43,452 nucleotides of DNA from Nitrospirota bacterium (GCA_016212165.1 JACRGY010000076.1:1-43452); one strand, 5' to 3'; positions 7,904 through 16,063 are shown, numbered from the stretch's first letter. Made by a program: numbers and translations. Notes: a model not told the origin generated them from the sequence alone.

Positions 7904-7980
7904 TGGTCGGGGCGACCCGATTTGAACGGGCGACCACTCGCACCCCAAGCGAGTGCGCTACCAGGCTGCGCTACGCCCCG
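7904..7980 (-). tRNA. tRNA-Pro (anticodon GGG)
   Basis: On the minus strand a full cloverleaf can be drawn: acceptor CGGGGCG pairs with CGCCCCG, D arm GCGC/GCGC, anticodon stem CTCGC/GCGAG around loop TTGGGGT (anticodon GGG), T arm GCCCG/CGGGT with loop TTCAAAT. Discriminator base A and the CCA end are encoded. It follows the merR-type gene directly. The order ihfA, merR, tRNA-Pro is also known in Geobacter-type genomes. Confidence 0.95.
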
Positions 7981-7981
7981 A

Positions 7982-8374
7982 TTACTGAATCTGGCTCAGA
8001 ATTTCTCTAAGCCTTTTTCTAACGTGTTCTAAAATCTTGCTGGCAGGAATATTTTCAGCCTTCGGGGGCTGGGCCTCTGGAATTTGTTTGCCGGTTGCTG
8101 TCCCCTCACCAAATCTTTTTCTAACACCCTCGATTGTATATCTTTCCTGATAAAGAAGCCTTTTTATTTCGAGAATAAATTCAAGGTCCTTTTTAACATA
8201 CACCCTTTGCCCCGACTTATTCTTCCTGGGTTTAAGAAAGGGAAACTCGGTTTCCCAGTACCTGAGCACATAAGGTTCAATATCAGCTATCCTGCTGACC
8301 TCCCCTATCTTATAAAAAAGCTTATCAGGGATAGGCCTCTGGACTTCAATACTTTTTGCTGAAGCTTTGTACAT
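7982..8374 (-). CDS. MerR-family transcriptional regulator
   Basis: A 130-residue protein with an N-terminal winged-helix MerR DNA-binding domain: [29 protein letters not shown] then [34 protein letters not shown]. The C-terminal part is a short helical dimerisation region with no cysteines or ligand domain, as in the small MerR proteins found beside ihfA in delta-proteobacteria and Nitrospirota. The ATG is 1 nt after the ihfA stop, so translation is probably coupled. The effector is unknown. Confidence 0.88.
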   Translation of the reverse strand: MYKASAKSIEVQRPIPDKLFYKIGEVSRIADIEPYVLRYWETEFPFLKPRKNKSGQRVYVKKDLEFILEIKRLLYQERYTIEGVRKRFGEGTATGKQIPEAQPPKAENIPASKILEHVRKRLREILSQIQ

Positions 8375-8375
8375 A

Positions 8376-8651
8376 TTACTGTTCTATAACCAATTTTAAT
8401 TTATTACTTGCCCTGAACGTGATTACCTTCCTGGGTGATATTTCAAGGTCTTCGCCGGTCTTGGGATTTCTTCCCCTTCTCGCGGCCTTCTTCCTTACAT
8501 GGAAAGTTCCAAAACCTGAAACCTTAACAGACTCTCCTTCTTTGAAGGTCTGCTTCAGGGTATCAAAAATTATCTCTATTATGTCCTGCGCCTCTTTTTT
8601 GGAGAGCCCCACTTTTTCAAATATTGCATCTGCAAGGTCAGCTTTTGTCAT
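8376..8651 (-). CDS. ihfA: Integration host factor alpha-type DNA-bending protein
   Basis: A 91-residue HU/IHF protein. MTKADLADAIFEKVGLSKKEA opens the dimerisation helices; VSGFGTFHVRKKAARRGRNPKTGE is the beta-arm with the conserved RNPKTGE that inserts into the minor groove. Acting as a nucleoid architectural factor, it also helps sigma-54 promoters, and rpoN and an NtrC-type activator are in this window. AAGGAG lies 5 nt before the ATG. A consensus sigma-70 promoter is upstream. Assignment to the alpha subunit rests on the ihfA-merR-tRNA-Pro order. Confidence 0.92.
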   Translation of the reverse strand: MTKADLADAIFEKVGLSKKEAQDIIEIIFDTLKQTFKEGESVKVSGFGTFHVRKKAARRGRNPKTGEDLEISPRKVITFRASNKLKLVIEQ

Positions 8652-8696
8652 ATTTACTCCTTAATATCCGATATTGTTAAAATGTTGATTTTCTTA

Positions 8697-8725
8697 ATTA
8701 TATTAAGGAGATAGGCTCTTGTCAA
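8697..8725 (-). promoter_or_regulatory. Consensus sigma-70 promoter of ihfA
   Basis: On the minus strand TTGACA (8720-8725) and TATAAT (8697-8702) are both perfect hexamers with exactly 17 nt between. It lies 46 nt upstream of the ihfA start and probably drives ihfA, the merR gene and tRNA-Pro. Confidence 0.85.
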
Positions 8726-8772
8726 GAAGAAATTGGTTTAAATTTTAAAAATAGCCAATAATTTACCCTGTG

Positions 8773-8781
8773 TGCTATTAT
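8773..8781 (+). promoter_or_regulatory. Possible extended -10 promoter for the ubiD-type gene
   Basis: TGCTATTAT (8773-8781) fits an extended -10 box (TGnTATnnT). It is 17 nt upstream of the ATG at 8799. No good -35 is seen, so this is tentative. Confidence 0.35.
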
Positions 8782-8798
8782 ATCCGCAGGTAATTTTT

Positions 8799-10301
8799 AT
8801 GGCATACAAGGATTTAAAGGCTTTTATACAAATACTTGAAACTAAAGGGTTTCTGCATCGCATAAAGATGGAAGTTGACCCTATACTTGAGATATCTGAG
8901 ATTACTGACAGGGCATCAAAAAGCCCGAATGGCGGAAAGGCATTATTCTTTGAGAAGGTCAAAGGATCTGAATTCCCTGTTGTTACAAACATCTTCGGCT
9001 CATTTAAAAGAATGTGCCTTGCGCTTGAAGTTAATGAACTTGATGATGTTGCAAGGCGCATAGAAAACCTTCTCAATCAGGCGCCTCCGAAAACCTTCAT
9101 TGAAAAGATTGCGATGCTTCCAAAACTTGTTGAGATTTCCCAGTATCTTCCGAAATACATAAAAGATGCTCCATGCCAGGAAGTCATAGAAAAAAACAAT
9201 CCCGACCTCTCGAAATTCCCGGTAATAAAATGCTGGCCGGGTGACGGGCAACTTACGACAGAGCAGAGAGCACAGCGCAGAGAGCATAGCGCAGAGAATG
9301 AAGGGAGATTTATTACGCTTCCTATGGTATTCACAAAAGATCCCGAAACAGGAAGACCAAATTGCGGCATGTACCGCATTCACATCTACGACAAAAAAAC
9401 CACGGGGATGCACTGGCACATACATAAAGACGGCGCCAGGCATTATGAAAAATACAAGAAACTCGGGCAAACAATGCCTGCTGCAATAGCTGTTGGAAGT
9501 GACCCCGCAGTAATTTATGCTTCAAGCGCACCCTTGCCTGAATCAATTGATGAGATGCTCTTTGCAGGCTTTTTAAGGAAATCTCCTGTTGAGATGGTAA
9601 AATGCATAACAAGCGATATTAATGTCCCGGCAAACAGCGAGATGGTGATTGAAGGCTATCTTGAGCCCGGAGAAACCCGAATCGAAGGGCCTTTTGGCGA
9701 CCATACAGGTTTTTATTCTCCTGCAGAACCCTACCCTGTTTTTCATGTTACATGCATAACTCACAAAAAAGACATGATATACCCTGCAACACTTGTTGGA
9801 AAGCCTCCCATGGAAGACTGCTACATGGGAAAAGCAACAGAGCGTATATTTCTACCGCTGTTAAGGCTTGACCTCCCTGAGATAAAAGACATTAACCTGC
9901 CTATGGAAGGCGTATTTCACAACTTTGCCATTATCTCTATAAAAAAGAGCTATCCTGGCCATGCAAAAAAAATAATACACGGCATATGGGGAAAAGGGCA
10001 GATGATGTTTGCAAAGCTCTTGATTGTTGTGGATGATGACGTTGATGTCCAGAACCTCTCTTACACTGCGTGGAGGGTGCTTAATAATGTTGACTGGAAG
10101 CGGGATGTCGTGATATCAGAAGGGCCACTGGATGCACTTGACCATGCTGCAAACTGGCCGAGATACGGCGCAAAAATGGGAATAGATGCGACAAGAAAGA
10201 GCAGGGAAGAGGGAATGATGCGCGACTGGCCGGAAGAGATTTATATGTCCGAGGAGATAAAAAAGCTGGTTGATTCGAAATGGAAAGAATACGGGTTTTA
10301 A
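8799..10301 (+). CDS. ubiD: UbiD-family prenylated-FMN-dependent decarboxylase
   Basis: A cytosolic enzyme of about 500 residues in the 3-octaprenyl-4-hydroxybenzoate decarboxylase family. Seen motifs: KDLKAFIQILETKGFLHRI at the N-terminus, PNCGMYRIHIYDKKTTGMHWH, EGPFGDHTGFYS (the conserved Glu and cofactor pocket), VGKPPMEDCYMG, and DATRKSREEGM. The likely role is quinone (menaquinone) biosynthesis; an aromatic-acid decarboxylase is the alternative. It needs a UbiX flavin prenyltransferase, not in this window. The start ATG at 8799 gives the normal N-terminus; an upstream GTG/TTG option adds non-conserved residues. Odd: an insertion of about 18 residues made of a 7-nt repeat lies where relatives have GDGG-FITLP (9258-9300). 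Confidence 0.88.
   Translation: MAYKDLKAFIQILETKGFLHRIKMEVDPILEISEITDRASKSPNGGKALFFEKVKGSEFPVVTNIFGSFKRMCLALEVNELDDVARRIENLLNQAPPKTFIEKIAMLPKLVEISQYLPKYIKDAPCQEVIEKNNPDLSKFPVIKCWPGDGQLTTEQRAQRREHSAENEGRFITLPMVFTKDPETGRPNCGMYRIHIYDKKTTGMHWHIHKDGARHYEKYKKLGQTMPAAIAVGSDPAVIYASSAPLPESIDEMLFAGFLRKSPVEMVKCITSDINVPANSEMVIEGYLEPGETRIEGPFGDHTGFYSPAEPYPVFHVTCITHKKDMIYPATLVGKPPMEDCYMGKATERIFLPLLRLDLPEIKDINLPMEGVFHNFAIISIKKSYPGHAKKIIHGIWGKGQMMFAKLLIVVDDDVDVQNLSYTAWRVLNNVDWKRDVVISEGPLDALDHAANWPRYGAKMGIDATRKSREEGMMRDWPEEIYMSEEIKKLVDSKWKEYGF
9264..9298. repeat. Heptad array CANAGNG inside ubiD
   Basis: Units CAGAGAG, CACAGCG, CAGAGAG, CATAGCG, CAGAGAA, five in exact 7-nt register (also a 14-nt repeat). It encodes part of the extra loop EQRAQRREHSAENE. 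The same unit type occurs in carB at 41095-41129, sharing the 13-mer AGCGCAGAGAGCA. Confidence 0.85.
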
Positions 10302-10313
10302 AGGAAGGGGTGC

Positions 10314-10667
10314 ATGGAAGAAAAATGGTATGACGGATTAAGCGATGATATCTTTAGCACAGAGGAAGACAAAAGATATAAAGAGACGGTAGAAAAGATA
10401 AGAGATGCTGTTAAAAACGGCATGGGCTTTGATGATGCATGTGCTTCAGTAAATATTGAAGATGCCGGGTTAAAAAAAATAATAATTGATGATGCGCTTA
10501 AGGTGTTGATTGCAGACATGTACTTCATGCAAAAGATGTCTACTGACAAAATAGCCGCAGCACTTAAAATACCCATTGAACGTATAACTTCTGCCAGAGA
10601 ACGCATGCTTGAAGAAATCAAGGAAACAGCGGTTAAGACATTTCGCAGGGGGGTTCCTAATAGTTAG
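10314..10667 (+). CDS. Small helical protein of unknown function
   Basis: A 117-residue, mainly helical, acidic protein. The C-terminal third (MSTDKIAAALKIPIERITSARERML) looks like a helix-turn-helix of the kind seen in small regulators or sigma-like proteins, but I do not recognise a family. AAGGAAGGGG lies 4 nt upstream of the ATG. It follows the ubiD-type gene by 12 nt and is probably in the same operon. No function is proposed. Confidence 0.7.
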   Translation: MEEKWYDGLSDDIFSTEEDKRYKETVEKIRDAVKNGMGFDDACASVNIEDAGLKKIIIDDALKVLIADMYFMQKMSTDKIAAALKIPIERITSARERMLEEIKETAVKTFRRGVPNS

Positions 10668-10737
10668 GAATACCATAATTCCTCTTGCCAGCCATGATTG
10701 TAAAGTATAAAATAACACCTTCGGAAAACAGATAATT

Positions 10738-12552
10738 ATGTTGGAAAAACAGACAACAACTAAAGGCATAATAAAGTCACTCGGGCTCGTCTTCGGAGAT
10801 ATCGGCACAAGCCCTATTTACACATTAACAGTAGTATTTCTTATACTCCCGAAAACTGCTGACAACATCGTTGGTGTATTATCCATTATAGTATGGACAA
10901 TCATAACTCTCGTTACAATACAGTATGCATGGATTGCCATGAACCTGAGCAGCAGGGGTGAAGGCGGAACTATTGTTCTGAAAGAGATACTTGCCTCAGG
11001 ACTTAAATCAAAGAAGAGCATTGTCTTTGTCTCCATACTCTCCTTTATAGGCATTTCACTGCTTATGGGTGACGGTGTAATCACCCCTGCCATCAGTATC
11101 CTGAGTGCAGTAGAGGGCGCTGTGCTGATACCCGGGTTTGAAAATTTGCCGAAGACATTTATAGTACTTGCTGCAATGGTCATTGCTATTGTGCTCTTTG
11201 CATTTCAGAGCAAAGGGACAGAGAAGGTTGCAGGCGCATTCGGCCCTATAATGGTTGTGTGGTTTATATCCCTCGTATTTGTCGGAGTGGTTTCAATCGC
11301 AGAGGCTCCTGGGGTCATAAAGGCGATTAATCCATATTACGCTATAAGATTCCTTTCTGAGAATGGGCTTAAGGGTTTTATTGCCCTTGGAGAGATAATC
11401 CTCTGTGCAACAGGAGGAGAAGCGCTTTACGCAGATATGGGGCATCTTGGAGCCAGGCCTATAAGGCAGGCCTGGTCAGGGGTTTTTATCGCACTTATCG
11501 TAAATTATCTTGGACAGGGTGCATTTTTAATGACCCACCCCGATGCAAATAACGTCCTCTTTGAGATGGTATTTTATTATGCAGAAGTCCTTTATGTTCC
11601 CTTCCTTATATTGAGTATCACAGCTACGATTATAGCGTCACAGGCCATGATAAGCGGTATGTTTTCCATTATATATCAGGGCATAAATACAAGGGTAATG
11701 CCTATGTTCAAAGTTGATTACACCTCATATGAAAGAAGATCCCAGATATACATAGGCTCTGTCAACTGGTTTCTGCTCTTTGCAGTGCTTTTCATAATGC
11801 TTCAGTTTCAGGAATCAAGCAGGCTTGCAGCTGCATACGGCCTTGCAGTTACAGGGACAATGACACTTACAGGCTTTATGATGATATGGATTTTTTATCA
11901 GAAAAAACAGCCGATATTTGCAGTAATTGCAATACTTGTTACATTTATCGACATTATGTACCTCGGTGCAAATTTCACCAAGATTCCTCACGGCGGTTAC
12001 TGGTCCCTGATAATTGCGGCTATTCCGTTAATGACAATAGTTCTTTATATACAGGGGCAAAAAAGACTTTACAGGATGATGGATTTTATGCCTTTGGAGG
12101 ATTTCCTTCATAAGTTTCACAGGGTGTACACAACAACCGAAAAGATTAAAGGCACTGCCCTATTCCTGATAAGGGATGTAAAACAGATACCCTTTTATAT
12201 AACACAGACTATGTTTTTTCACGGCATCCTGTATGAGGATAATATCTTTGTATCAATAACCAAAAGAGACGACCCTTTCGGGATTACAGGTTTCTTTAAG
12301 GAAGACCTCTCATCAGGGCTAAGAGTGTTTGAGGTACAGATGGGGTATATGGAAGTAGTGGACGTCGAAGAGGTGCTGAGAGAGGCAAAGATTGAAGAGA
12401 GGACTGTTTTTTACGGGGTCGAAGAGATTGCTACCGGCAACCCGATATGGAAGGCATTTTATTTCATTAAGCGGAACACATCAACATTCATCAGATTTTA
12501 TCAGTTTCCTCCCAGGAAGCTCCATGGGGTGCTGACAAAAGTAGAACTGTAA
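10738..12552 (+). CDS. kup: Kup-family potassium uptake protein
   Basis: A 604-residue KUP/HAK/KT transporter with about 12 membrane segments. The family signature SLGLVFGDIGTSPIYT is at the N-terminus, GEGGTIVLKEI follows, and GDGVITPAISILSAVEG and GEALYADMGHLGARPI are the conserved transmembrane motifs. The C-terminal soluble domain (about 440-604) is normal for the family. It imports K+ by proton symport across the inner membrane. A weak promoter (TTGCCA, 15 nt, TATAAA) can be seen in the 70-nt gap upstream. No K+ or c-di-AMP riboswitch is visible there. Confidence 0.93.
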   Translation: MLEKQTTTKGIIKSLGLVFGDIGTSPIYTLTVVFLILPKTADNIVGVLSIIVWTIITLVTIQYAWIAMNLSSRGEGGTIVLKEILASGLKSKKSIVFVSILSFIGISLLMGDGVITPAISILSAVEGAVLIPGFENLPKTFIVLAAMVIAIVLFAFQSKGTEKVAGAFGPIMVVWFISLVFVGVVSIAEAPGVIKAINPYYAIRFLSENGLKGFIALGEIILCATGGEALYADMGHLGARPIRQAWSGVFIALIVNYLGQGAFLMTHPDANNVLFEMVFYYAEVLYVPFLILSITATIIASQAMISGMFSIIYQGINTRVMPMFKVDYTSYERRSQIYIGSVNWFLLFAVLFIMLQFQESSRLAAAYGLAVTGTMTLTGFMMIWIFYQKKQPIFAVIAILVTFIDIMYLGANFTKIPHGGYWSLIIAAIPLMTIVLYIQGQKRLYRMMDFMPLEDFLHKFHRVYTTTEKIKGTALFLIRDVKQIPFYITQTMFFHGILYEDNIFVSITKRDDPFGITGFFKEDLSSGLRVFEVQMGYMEVVDVEEVLREAKIEERTVFYGVEEIATGNPIWKAFYFIKRNTSTFIRFYQFPPRKLHGVLTKVEL

Positions 12553-12642
12553 TAAAAATATCACGGACAACCCTGATTTAAATCATATCTGCAGAAACCA
12601 AAGCATGTTATTCTTATATCAAGAACGCAAGGAGGTGTAAAC

Positions 12643-12873
12643 ATGAAAGATAAATGCGCTGGGGCGGCAAACCTTACAACACCTACACTTAAGGTAAAAA
12701 AGTGCCCCGAATGCAACGGAGACGTGGAAATATTCTCTACAGACCTGGAACTAAAGTGCGGCGCCTGCGGATTTGTTATATACAATGAACTCGAATCATG
12801 TATTCAGTGGTGCAAATATGCCAAAGAGTGCGTAGGAGAAGAACTGTATAAGAAATTAAAGAAAGAAGGTTAA
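12643..12873 (+). CDS. Small zinc-ribbon protein
   Basis: A 76-residue protein with a CPECNGDVEIF ... CGACGF zinc ribbon, followed by CIQWCKYAKECVG, giving two further Cys pairs. This pattern (ribbon plus CxxWCxxAxxCxG) recurs in small conserved proteins of anaerobes, often near HD phosphohydrolases or hydrogenase genes; the function is unknown. A strong AAGGAGGTG lies 7 nt before the ATG. Its TAA stop overlaps the stop of the convergent CobB-type gene. Confidence 0.75.
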   Translation: MKDKCAGAANLTTPTLKVKKCPECNGDVEIFSTDLELKCGACGFVIYNELESCIQWCKYAKECVGEELYKKLKKEG

Positions 12874-14330
12874 GCGCATCTTTTCCTGTACTCCGCTGCC
12901 TTCTTTATCATGCCCTCTGCCCATTCAGGCGTTCCAAGTGCGTGTATATGCGTATAAGTTGCAAGGACATTTTTATAACAAAGTCCATCCATCTTATTGA
13001 TTATTCCCTCGCCCCTTTTCATCCTGAATGAAAAATAGATATTCCGCTTTTTGAACTCCTTTGCCACCTCAGGATTAATAACCCGTGAATAATGAAATTC
13101 ATGGCCTTTGATTTCAGTCCTCTTCCCATAGTAGGGATTATTGTTCTGTACTTCCACTATTGAGTAACCATGAGCCTGAGGCTTTTTTTCGAGTGAAAAC
13201 TTAACAGGGAATATCCCAGCCATGGGATATGTTTTCCCTTCAAGAACAAGGGACTCTCCGAGATACATCAAACCTCCGCATTCAGCATAAACAGGAAGCC
13301 CTTTCCCTACAGCATCCAGTAGTGATTTTCTGAAGGACTTGTTCTTTGCGAGGGCTATGGCATTGGTCTCAGGAAAACCGCCTCCGATATAAAGAGCATC
13401 TATATCTGGCAGTTTCTTATCCTCAAGAGCGCTTATCTCGATAAGATTAGTTCCTTTTCTTAGGAGTTCCTCAAAGTTCTCAGGATAATAAAACTGAAAC
13501 GCTGAATCCCTTATTATTCCGATCTTGATTTCGGATTTCGGAGCCCGGAGCCCTGAGTTTTTCGCTGAACGCTCCCTCTGACCCTTGGCTCCTTGGCCCC
13601 TTGGCCCCTTCATCAATTCATCCAGGGGCTCTGCTTCTTTCGCAATTTTCCATATCCTGCCCAAATCCAGATACTTCTCAGCAACCTCTGCGCAAAATGT
13701 GATTGTTGTTTTTACTTCCGGGTGCTCCTGAAACGGAGTAAGCCCCATGTGTCTCTCAGAGAGAAATTCTTTTTTTAATTTCGGGATAGCGCCAAGCACA
13801 GGGATATGGCAGTATCTCTCTATTGCCTCTCGTATCACCTTCTCATGCCTTGGCCCTGCAATCCGGTTTAAGACAACGCCTTTTATACCCACCTTCTTAT
13901 CAAACTTCAGCATGCCGAGAACCATTGCGCCTGCTGTCCTTGTAACCTTTGTGCAGTCCATTATCAAAATTACAGGTGATTTCAAAATCCTGGCAAGCTC
14001 TGCTGTGCTGTATGTGCCTGCTGCATCCATCCCGTCATAAAGCCCCCTGTTTCCTTCTATAACAGCGCAGTCAGCATTTTTGAAATGCCCTTTAAAAGAA
14101 GAAAGGATTTTTTTCTTGCCGATTAAAAATGGGTCAAGATTATAGCATGGATGTTTTGCTGCTGATGAAAGCCAGCCTGCATCAATATAATCAGGGCCTT
14201 TTTTGTAGGGAGCTATTGATAAGCCTTTTTTTCTCCATGCAGCAATCAGTCCGAGCGAAAGCAGCGTCTTTCCGGAACCGCCTTTCATACCTGCAATTAT
14301 AAGCCTTGGATATCGGGATTTCTTTTTCAT
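12870..14330 (-). CDS. CobB/CbiA-type cobyrinate a,c-diamide synthase; possible siroheme amidase DsrN
   Basis: A 486-residue glutamine-dependent amidotransferase. The N-terminal synthetase half has P-loop GMKGGSGKT and YKKGPDYIDAGW. The C-terminal class I GATase half has the nucleophile loop YAECGGLMYL and the catalytic His region GHEFHYS. CbiA amidates the a and c side chains of cobyrinate. The homologue DsrN, found with dsr genes, amidates siroheme for sulfite reductase. No other cobalamin gene is nearby, and dsrD-dsrB-dsrA lie 1.4 kb away, so DsrN is a fair alternative. The linker between halves contains heptad and octad repeats (13527-13610), encoding MKGPRGQGAKGQRERSAK, unusual for the family. 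Confidence 0.85.
   Translation of the reverse strand: MKKKSRYPRLIIAGMKGGSGKTLLSLGLIAAWRKKGLSIAPYKKGPDYIDAGWLSSAAKHPCYNLDPFLIGKKKILSSFKGHFKNADCAVIEGNRGLYDGMDAAGTYSTAELARILKSPVILIMDCTKVTRTAGAMVLGMLKFDKKVGIKGVVLNRIAGPRHEKVIREAIERYCHIPVLGAIPKLKKEFLSERHMGLTPFQEHPEVKTTITFCAEVAEKYLDLGRIWKIAKEAEPLDELMKGPRGQGAKGQRERSAKNSGLRAPKSEIKIGIIRDSAFQFYYPENFEELLRKGTNLIEISALEDKKLPDIDALYIGGGFPETNAIALAKNKSFRKSLLDAVGKGLPVYAECGGLMYLGESLVLEGKTYPMAGIFPVKFSLEKKPQAHGYSIVEVQNNNPYYGKRTEIKGHEFHYSRVINPEVAKEFKKRNIYFSFRMKRGEGIINKMDGLCYKNVLATYTHIHALGTPEWAEGMIKKAAEYRKRCA
13527..13561. repeat. Heptad array GANNYCG inside the cobB-type gene
   Basis: Units GATTTCG, GATTTCG, GAGCCCG, GAGCCCT, GAGTTTT in 7-nt register, in the interdomain linker of the amidotransferase. 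Confidence 0.8.
13583..13610. repeat. Octad array CCTTGGCN inside the cobB-type gene
   Basis: Three and a half 8-nt units, CCTTGGCT, CCTTGGCC, CCTTGGCC, CCTT, 21 nt from the heptad array. It encodes the low-complexity stretch GPRGQGAKGQ. Confidence 0.85.
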
Positions 14331-14404
14331 TTAAATTCATTTAAACTGAGATTTAAAATCGTCAAGTGTTATTTCCATCTCTCACCCGAAATTTATTTTA
14401 TGGA

Positions 14405-14926
14405 TTATAACATTTGCTCAGTCACTTCCTCCACCGCCTTTGCCCAGACCTCATACCCATTATCATTCAAATGCACACCGTCATCGAGTAAATAATCTTT
14501 TATAACCCTGCCCTTTCCGTCAAGAAAAAGATTGTAAATATCCAGAAATTCAACGCCAGATTCTCCGGCGAGTTCTTTCAAAGATTTATTCGTATTCCGG
14601 ATTGTCTCATTGGATATAAAATCCACAATCACAGGCAGGATGCTGTTCATAAATATTCTGGCTGAAGGATAGGCAGAGGATAATTTCCCGAGAATTTTCT
14701 TGTATGAGCCAAAAAAATCAAAATCATCCATGGCGATATTGTTCAATCCTGTCATGATGAAGATGAGGTCTGCTGACGGATGCTCCTTTGTTATCCTGTC
14801 AATCCTTGATAAGAGCCCTTCGACTGTCTCTCCTGCCACGCCGAGGTTTACAGCTTTATGTGCAGGGAACCTCTTCTGCCAGTCATAAAACTCAATCAAT
14901 GAGTGACCGAGAAAAACTATATCCAT
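14405..14926 (-). CDS. SGNH/GDSL-family hydrolase
   Basis: A 173-residue protein with the four SGNH blocks: GHSL (catalytic Ser, variant of GDSL) at the N-terminus, NLGVAGET with the oxyanion Gly, GLNN with the Asn, and DDGVHLND carrying the Asp-His pair near the C-terminus. Such enzymes are esterases or lipases acting on acyl or acetyl esters. There is no signal peptide, so it is probably cytosolic. It is upstream of the cobB-type gene with 74 nt between. The substrate cannot be told. Confidence 0.85.
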   Translation of the reverse strand: MDIVFLGHSLIEFYDWQKRFPAHKAVNLGVAGETVEGLLSRIDRITKEHPSADLIFIMTGLNNIAMDDFDFFGSYKKILGKLSSAYPSARIFMNSILPVIVDFISNETIRNTNKSLKELAGESGVEFLDIYNLFLDGKGRVIKDYLLDDGVHLNDNGYEVWAKAVEEVTEQML

Positions 14927-15010
14927 CAGAGAATTATAAATTAAAAATGTTAAAATAATCAGTATGCGTTATACAGACACGATATCCAACAGCACAAAAG
15001 GCCTCTTCGA

Positions 15011-15652
15011 ATGCATAATCTGAAATCTGATAATAGAACTCATTGCATAAGATGCGGAACCTGCTGCATTAAGGGCGGCCCGACATTGCATAAGGAAGAC
15101 AAAAAAATACTTTTTGAAGGCCATATCTCATACCAGCACCTGATAACAATCAGAAAAGGCGAGCTTGCATTCACCCCCTTGAGCGATAAACCTGAACCGG
15201 TCAAACAGGAACTTATTAAGGTGTCAGGCAAAGGCAGAGCATGGGAGTGCTTATTTTATGACAAAAAGAAGTCCTCTTGCACTATCTACAAACACAGGCC
15301 TTTGGAATGCCGCCTTTTGAAATGCTGGGATACTTCAGAAATTATCTCTGCCATCGGCAAAGACACGATAACCCGCGCTGACATAATCAGCCAGGATAAC
15401 CCAATCACAGGGTTTATTGCAAGGCACGAAAAAAAATGTTCCGTCCTGATAGCAGAAAATCTCATTTCCTCAGTGATGAAGAAAAATAGTGATTCAATAT
15501 CGCTTGCAAAGCTTACAGCGCTTGTCCAAGAGGACCTTACCATACGCTCAAAGGCCATTTCTGAATTTGGACTTTCAGTTGAGACTGAGCTTTTTTTCTT
15601 CGGCCGTCCGATGTTTAAAATCCTGAACTCTCAGGGGATTTCAGTTGGGTAA
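15011..15652 (+). CDS. YkgJ-type cysteine-cluster protein
   Basis: A 213-residue protein of the YkgJ (zinc/iron-chelating) family: CIRCGTCCIKGG at the N-terminus, then WECLFYDKKKSSCTIYKHRPLECRLLKCW. The CxxCxxCC ... C...Y..RP..CR pattern is predicted to bind a metal or an Fe-S cluster. The last 70 residues are helical. It is divergent from the SGNH gene and convergent with dsrD, with a bidirectional terminator between. Role in the sulfite reductase system is possible from position alone. Confidence 0.8.
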   Translation: MHNLKSDNRTHCIRCGTCCIKGGPTLHKEDKKILFEGHISYQHLITIRKGELAFTPLSDKPEPVKQELIKVSGKGRAWECLFYDKKKSSCTIYKHRPLECRLLKCWDTSEIISAIGKDTITRADIISQDNPITGFIARHEKKCSVLIAENLISSVMKKNSDSISLAKLTALVQEDLTIRSKAISEFGLSVETELFFFGRPMFKILNSQGISVG

Positions 15653-15674
15653 ATCAATGAGAGGCTAAAAAACA

Positions 15675-15702
15675 AAACAGAGGGGTTCTATCCCCTCTGT
15701 TT
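15675..15702. terminator. Bidirectional terminator between the YkgJ gene and dsrD
   Basis: A perfect 11-bp stem (15675-15685 and 15692-15702) with loop TTCTAT, GC-rich at the tip and with A/T tails on both sides, lies between two convergent genes. It can end transcripts from both. Confidence 0.85.
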
Positions 15703-15734
15703 AAATTGCACATAAAGTGAAAATGAGACTTTTC

Positions 15735-15983
15735 TTACTTTATAAGACCTTTTTCCCTGAGATACTCCTCACTCGGGATTTCAACTGAACTTGCGCCACC
15801 GCCGTAAGAATACATAAGTTTTCCCACGTCTATCAGTAGCCTCATAGCCTTCTTAACTTCATCCGGCTGGACGTTTTGCTCAGCAGATACACCTTTAATG
15901 ATATCCTTTTCTTTCAGCTTCTTTTTGCCCTTTGCGGCCTCACAGAAGGCATAAATTTTGTCCTGAAGTTCTGCTATTTCCAT
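15735..15983 (-). CDS. dsrD: Dissimilatory sulfite reductase accessory protein DsrD
   Basis: An 82-residue winged-helix protein. The second half (VKKAMRLLIDVGKLMYSYGGGASS) matches DsrD of sulfate reducers, in which a Trp/Tyr-SSGS segment follows the helices. DsrD is a marker of reductive-type Dsr and has been shown to stimulate DsrAB turnover. GGGGGTAGGG precedes the ATG. It follows dsrB by 80 nt, and a 13-bp hairpin lies in that gap. The dsrA-dsrB-dsrD order is typical of sulfate reducers. Confidence 0.9.
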   Translation of the reverse strand: MEIAELQDKIYAFCEAAKGKKKLKEKDIIKGVSAEQNVQPDEVKKAMRLLIDVGKLMYSYGGGASSVEIPSEEYLREKGLIK

Positions 15984-16025
15984 ATACCCTACCCCCGTGA
16001 TAAATATTTAATGACGTTTATTAAG

Positions 16026-16054
16026 AAGGCAGTCCCGATATTCGGGACTGCCTT
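16026..16054. terminator. Hairpin between dsrB and dsrD
   Basis: A perfect 13-bp inverted repeat (16026-16038 and 16042-16054) with a 3-nt loop. In the dsr transcript direction it is not followed by a T run, so partial termination or 3'-end protection of dsrAB mRNA is likely. In the plus direction it is followed by CCCATTTTTT, so it could stop antisense transcription entering dsrB. Confidence 0.6.
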
Positions 16055-16063
16055 GCCCATTTT

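Noticed and set aside
10668-10737. K+ or c-di-AMP riboswitch upstream of kup
   Set aside because: The 70-nt gap is too short for a ydaO-type switch and shows no conserved core.
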